Source: CAWAYH01 sp963786195
Lineage (GTDB): Bacteria > Acidobacteriota > Vicinamibacteria > Vicinamibacterales > 2-12-FULL-66-21
Length of the DNA stretch: 64,000 nucleotides
Direction: 5' to 3'
NCBI GenBank assembly: GCA_963786195.1
Contig: CAWAYH010000004.1
Coordinates: forward strand, 496,001-560,000
The notes under the pieces are model-generated. The model made no database searches. It was not told the DNA's origin and worked only from the letters and a program-made list of their open reading frames with translations. The position numbers and the translations under genes were made by a program. Numbering within the stretch: position 1 is the first letter of the stretch; every line of letters begins with the position of its first letter. Shown here piece after piece: positions 61,672-64,000 of the stretch.

Positions 61672-62475
61672 ATGTCGTTGAATGGCAAGCACGCACTGAT
61701 CACCGGCGCCTCGCGTGGTATTGGCAGAGGAATCGCCCTCAAGCTGGCGGAGAGCGGCGTCACGGTCGCCATCCATTACTACCAGAATGAGAATGCCGCA
61801 AACCAGACGCTCGAGGACATCCGCAAGCGTGGGTCGGATGGGGTGTTGGTGCAGGCTGATGTGACACGCCCAGAACAGATTACCCGTATGCTCGGTAAGG
61901 TCAAATCGGACTTTGGCAAGCTCGACATCTTCGTTAGCAACGCACGGCCGGAGGCAGCCGCGTTTTTCTATCCACCGATGGACATCACGCTTGAACAGTG
62001 GGATGCGGCGTTCGATTCGCAGGCAAAGGCGTTCCTTGTCGGAGCTCGCGAGGCGGTTTCCCTTATGGGAAAGGGAGGGAGAATCCTCGCAATCACCTAC
62101 GCCGAGGGGAGCCGCACAGGCGGGCTGCAACCTTGGGTAGGCATGGGTTCAGCCAAGGCGGCTCTGGAATCTCTCGTTCGTTACTTCGCGGTAGCACTCG
62201 CCAAACGCGGCATTACGGTGAATGCGATCAGCCCTGGATGGACCGAGGACAGCGTATTGAACTCGCTGCCGCAGCAGGCGCAAGACCTCATCAGGAACTG
62301 GCACGCGCGCGGCTGGACCCCCATGGGACGCCTGGGAACCCCGGAGGATATCGGCAACGTGGCATCGTTGTTTTGTTCCGAGCAAGCTGGCTGGATTACC
62401 GGACAGGTGCTTTACGCCGACGGCGGCGCCTCATTGATGAATCCAGAGGTCCCGCCAGAAATACAGCTCGGGTAG
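61672..62475 (+). CDS. SDR-family oxidoreductase with atypical active site
   Basis: A 267-residue short-chain dehydrogenase/reductase-fold protein. The cofactor loop is GASRGIGRG (13-21) and the C-terminal VNAISPGWTEDSV, RLGTPEDIGNVASLFCSEQAGWITGQVLYADGG are standard. The catalytic Tyr expected in YxxxK or Y-x6-K is missing: the segment reads LQPWVGMGSAKAALESL, with Trp or Met in the Tyr positions. It resembles the enoyl-ACP-reductase-like (FabL) branch. AGGAGGG precedes ATG 61672. Lies between two attC-like sites, so it is probably a cassette gene. Confidence 0.83.
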   Translation: MSLNGKHALITGASRGIGRGIALKLAESGVTVAIHYYQNENAANQTLEDIRKRGSDGVLVQADVTRPEQITRMLGKVKSDFGKLDIFVSNARPEAAAFFYPPMDITLEQWDAAFDSQAKAFLVGAREAVSLMGKGGRILAITYAEGSRTGGLQPWVGMGSAKAALESLVRYFAVALAKRGITVNAISPGWTEDSVLNSLPQQAQDLIRNWHARGWTPMGRLGTPEDIGNVASLFCSEQAGWITGQVLYADGGASLMNPEVPPEIQLG

Positions 62476-62691
62476 CTGCACCCACGGTGGTCTGTCCGGC
62501 GTCGACTTCAGGTTGCGGTGCACCAACACTTGGCCGGCGTCGTCGGCAGCAGACGTCACCGTCGTCACGTGGAGATCGATTCGCAATAGTGACGGTGCTG
62601 CCGGTTGTAGATCGCATCGGTCCTCCTCCTGCGCGGTTTGCGCATCAGCCCTGCGCCAGCCTACCGTTAATCAGTAGGAGCACAGGGGGAG
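62476..62691. other. Spacer between the SDR gene and attC-like site 2
   Basis: 216 bases without a supported gene. Unusually long for the gap between a cassette gene and its attC, so it may contain a decayed small gene. Confidence 0.4.
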
Positions 62692-62773
62692 GCCTGAATA
62701 AGAATCAGCGCGCTGCACCCGACGGCCGCCGGTCCGATCATGACGCGGCCGCGGGTGAACGCGAACGTTAGGC
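62692..62773 (+). other. attC-like recombination site 2 (integron cassette)
   Basis: R' is a canonical GTTAGGC (62767-62773); the opposite box is a degenerate GCCTGAA (62692-62698). Arms: CGCGCT (62709-62714)/AACGCG (62758-62763, 5 of 6 paired), CACCCG (62716-62721)/CGGGTG (62752-62757) and CGGCCGC (62723-62729)/GCGGCCG (62745-62751), with G62715 and A62722 extrahelical. This is the same (6)-G-(6)-A-stem plan as site 1, including the identity of the unpaired bases. Confidence 0.72.
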
Positions 62774-62809
62774 CGCAGCAGTTCGTTCGTACCTTGAAGA
62801 TGTGGATCC

Positions 62810-63892
62810 TTGCCTAAGATCCGATCGCACGTCCTCTGCTCCGGAGCATTGGCGATTCTCATCTTGGCCTCAGGTTATGAGGTCGAGGGACAATCTCTGA
62901 GTTCGCGCTGCGCGCTGCTCGCGGGCGAGACGTTCGATGCTGCTGGCGTGGAGATGCTCTTCAACGACTTGGAGCGCGATCCGACACGAGATCTGCGGGG
63001 CATCGTCGCCACACGTCACGGATGCCTCGAAACGGAGCGGTACTTCAACGGCGACAGTCCCCAGACCGTGCGCGATATTCGCTCCGCCACAAAGAGCATC
63101 ACCTCCACGCTGGTCGGTATCGCGATTCAGCGGCACCTCATTCCCGGAGTGGACGAGCTGATTACCAACCTTCTGCCCGCGGGGATGCCGGCCGCACAAC
63201 AGCGGATCCGGGTTCGTGACCTCCTGACGATGCGGTCGGGGCTCGATTCAGATGATGACGACGCCGAGAGCCGGGGCAACGAGAATCGGCTCGATGCGAG
63301 TTCCGAATGGATCCCCTTTGTGTATGCGGTGCCGATGAAGTACGCCCCAAGCGAACGGTACGTGTATTCGTCGCTCAACGCGTTTCTGGCCGGAGCCGTT
63401 GTGGAACACGTATCGGGCATGCCACTCCAGCGGTTCGCGCAGGAATACTTGTTCGGCCCCCTGGGCATTACACAATTCTCATGGCGGCGCGGCCCGAAAG
63501 GAGAAGGTGTCGGGCAAGGGAATCTCAGCATCAGTGCTCGCGACATGACGAAGATCGGCTACCTCTTTCTGAACGAAGGACGGATTGACCAGCGCCAGAT
63601 CGTCGATCGCGCCTGGGTAGTCGAGGCACTGTCGCCTCTTGTCAACATCGCCGGGGTGGATCCCTACGCCGACAGCTACGGGTACATGCGGTACACGAAA
63701 CGGTACGATCGCGGCGGGCGATCAATTGTCGTCCATTTTGCTTCGGGCAACGGCGGCAACAAGATCTATGTGGTTCCTCGGTACGATCTCGTCGTCGCAA
63801 TTACGTCCACGGCGTACGGGCAGGGATATGGTCAGCGACGGTCTGAACAGATTCTGCTGCGGCTTCTCGACGCAACTGATGCCCGTAAGTGA
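62810..63892 (+). CDS. Secreted serine hydrolase (beta-lactamase fold), probable cassette gene
   Basis: A 360-residue protein with a signal peptide (VLCSGALAILILASGYEVEG), SxxK in SATKSI (about 92-97), the YxN region as YVYSSLN, and a C-terminal FASGNGGNKIYVVPRYDL typical of this family. The only start I find is a TTG at 62810; an ATG at 62800 is in another frame and stops at once, so an indel may hide the true start. It begins 37 bases after the R' box of attC-like site 2. Confidence 0.78.
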   Translation: MPKIRSHVLCSGALAILILASGYEVEGQSLSSRCALLAGETFDAAGVEMLFNDLERDPTRDLRGIVATRHGCLETERYFNGDSPQTVRDIRSATKSITSTLVGIAIQRHLIPGVDELITNLLPAGMPAAQQRIRVRDLLTMRSGLDSDDDDAESRGNENRLDASSEWIPFVYAVPMKYAPSERYVYSSLNAFLAGAVVEHVSGMPLQRFAQEYLFGPLGITQFSWRRGPKGEGVGQGNLSISARDMTKIGYLFLNEGRIDQRQIVDRAWVVEALSPLVNIAGVDPYADSYGYMRYTKRYDRGGRSIVVHFASGNGGNKIYVVPRYDLVVAITSTAYGQGYGQRRSEQILLRLLDATDARK

Positions 63893-64000
63893 ACGCGCCG
63901 AACGTTGGGCCGCTGAACGCTGAAGGCCGTCCTGGTCACACGGTTCAGGTCAGGAGCGCCCACTGCAAACGGTCACCATCACCGACGGCGCCTGAAGACG
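63893..64000 (+). other. Right edge of the window with an R'-like box
   Basis: GTGAACGCG, two bases, GAACGTTGGGC (R'-like GTTGGGC at 63904-63910) strongly resembles the right end of attC-like site 2. A matching left arm was not found upstream, so this may be a decayed or rearranged attC. No gene in the remaining bases. Confidence 0.35.

Overview
The window is high-GC bacterial chromosome and most resembles a soil Acidobacteriota (Vicinamibacteria-like) genome. This assignment is an inference from gene content: ADOP-type FtsX permeases with a PadR regulator, a TIGR02999-type ECF sigma factor beside a Ser/Thr kinase-TPR protein, alternative complex III (ACIII) operons, and many serine hydrolases. 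Many genes are broken by single extra bases, so the sequence reads like an incompletely polished long-read or metagenome assembly. I merged reading frames across the breaks where the protein clearly continues.

Layout. 0-2.1 kb: an amino-acid permease and an amidohydrolase. 2.2-10.7 kb: a canonical ACIII operon (actA-B-C-D-E-F plus a small membrane protein) behind a promoter carrying a perfect CRP-type palindrome, ending in a truncated coxB. 11.0-22.6 kb: a second, unusual respiratory operon. It has ActA-, ActB- and ActE-like subunits but no NrfD-type ActC/ActF. In their place is a CydA-like membrane protein, followed by two monoheme cytochromes, a diheme cytochrome fused to an ethylbenzene-dehydrogenase-type heme b domain, and a universal-stress protein carrying three PCP_red-like domains. 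57.7-60.7 kb: an Mrp-type ATPase, a zinc-ribbon/PCP_red protein and a radical SAM/PCP_red protein. The shared domain suggests these mature a cofactor for the 11-22 kb complex (hypothesis).

The middle (23-57 kb) is accessory: serine hydrolases, two ADOP permeases, a GNAT acetyltransferase, a vanadium haloperoxidase, a winged-helix/FHA regulator, outer-membrane proteins, two Ser/Thr kinases, a broken recQ-like gene, a methyltransferase, a possible toxin-antitoxin pair, a secreted metzincin with an Ig-domain protein, a cupin, and several gene fragments that are partial duplications of genes elsewhere in the window. The right end (61.0-63.9 kb) looks like integron gene cassettes: a membrane protein, an SDR and a serine hydrolase separated by two imperfect palindromes with attC architecture. 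No integrase, tRNA, rRNA, CRISPR array or insertion sequence was recognised.
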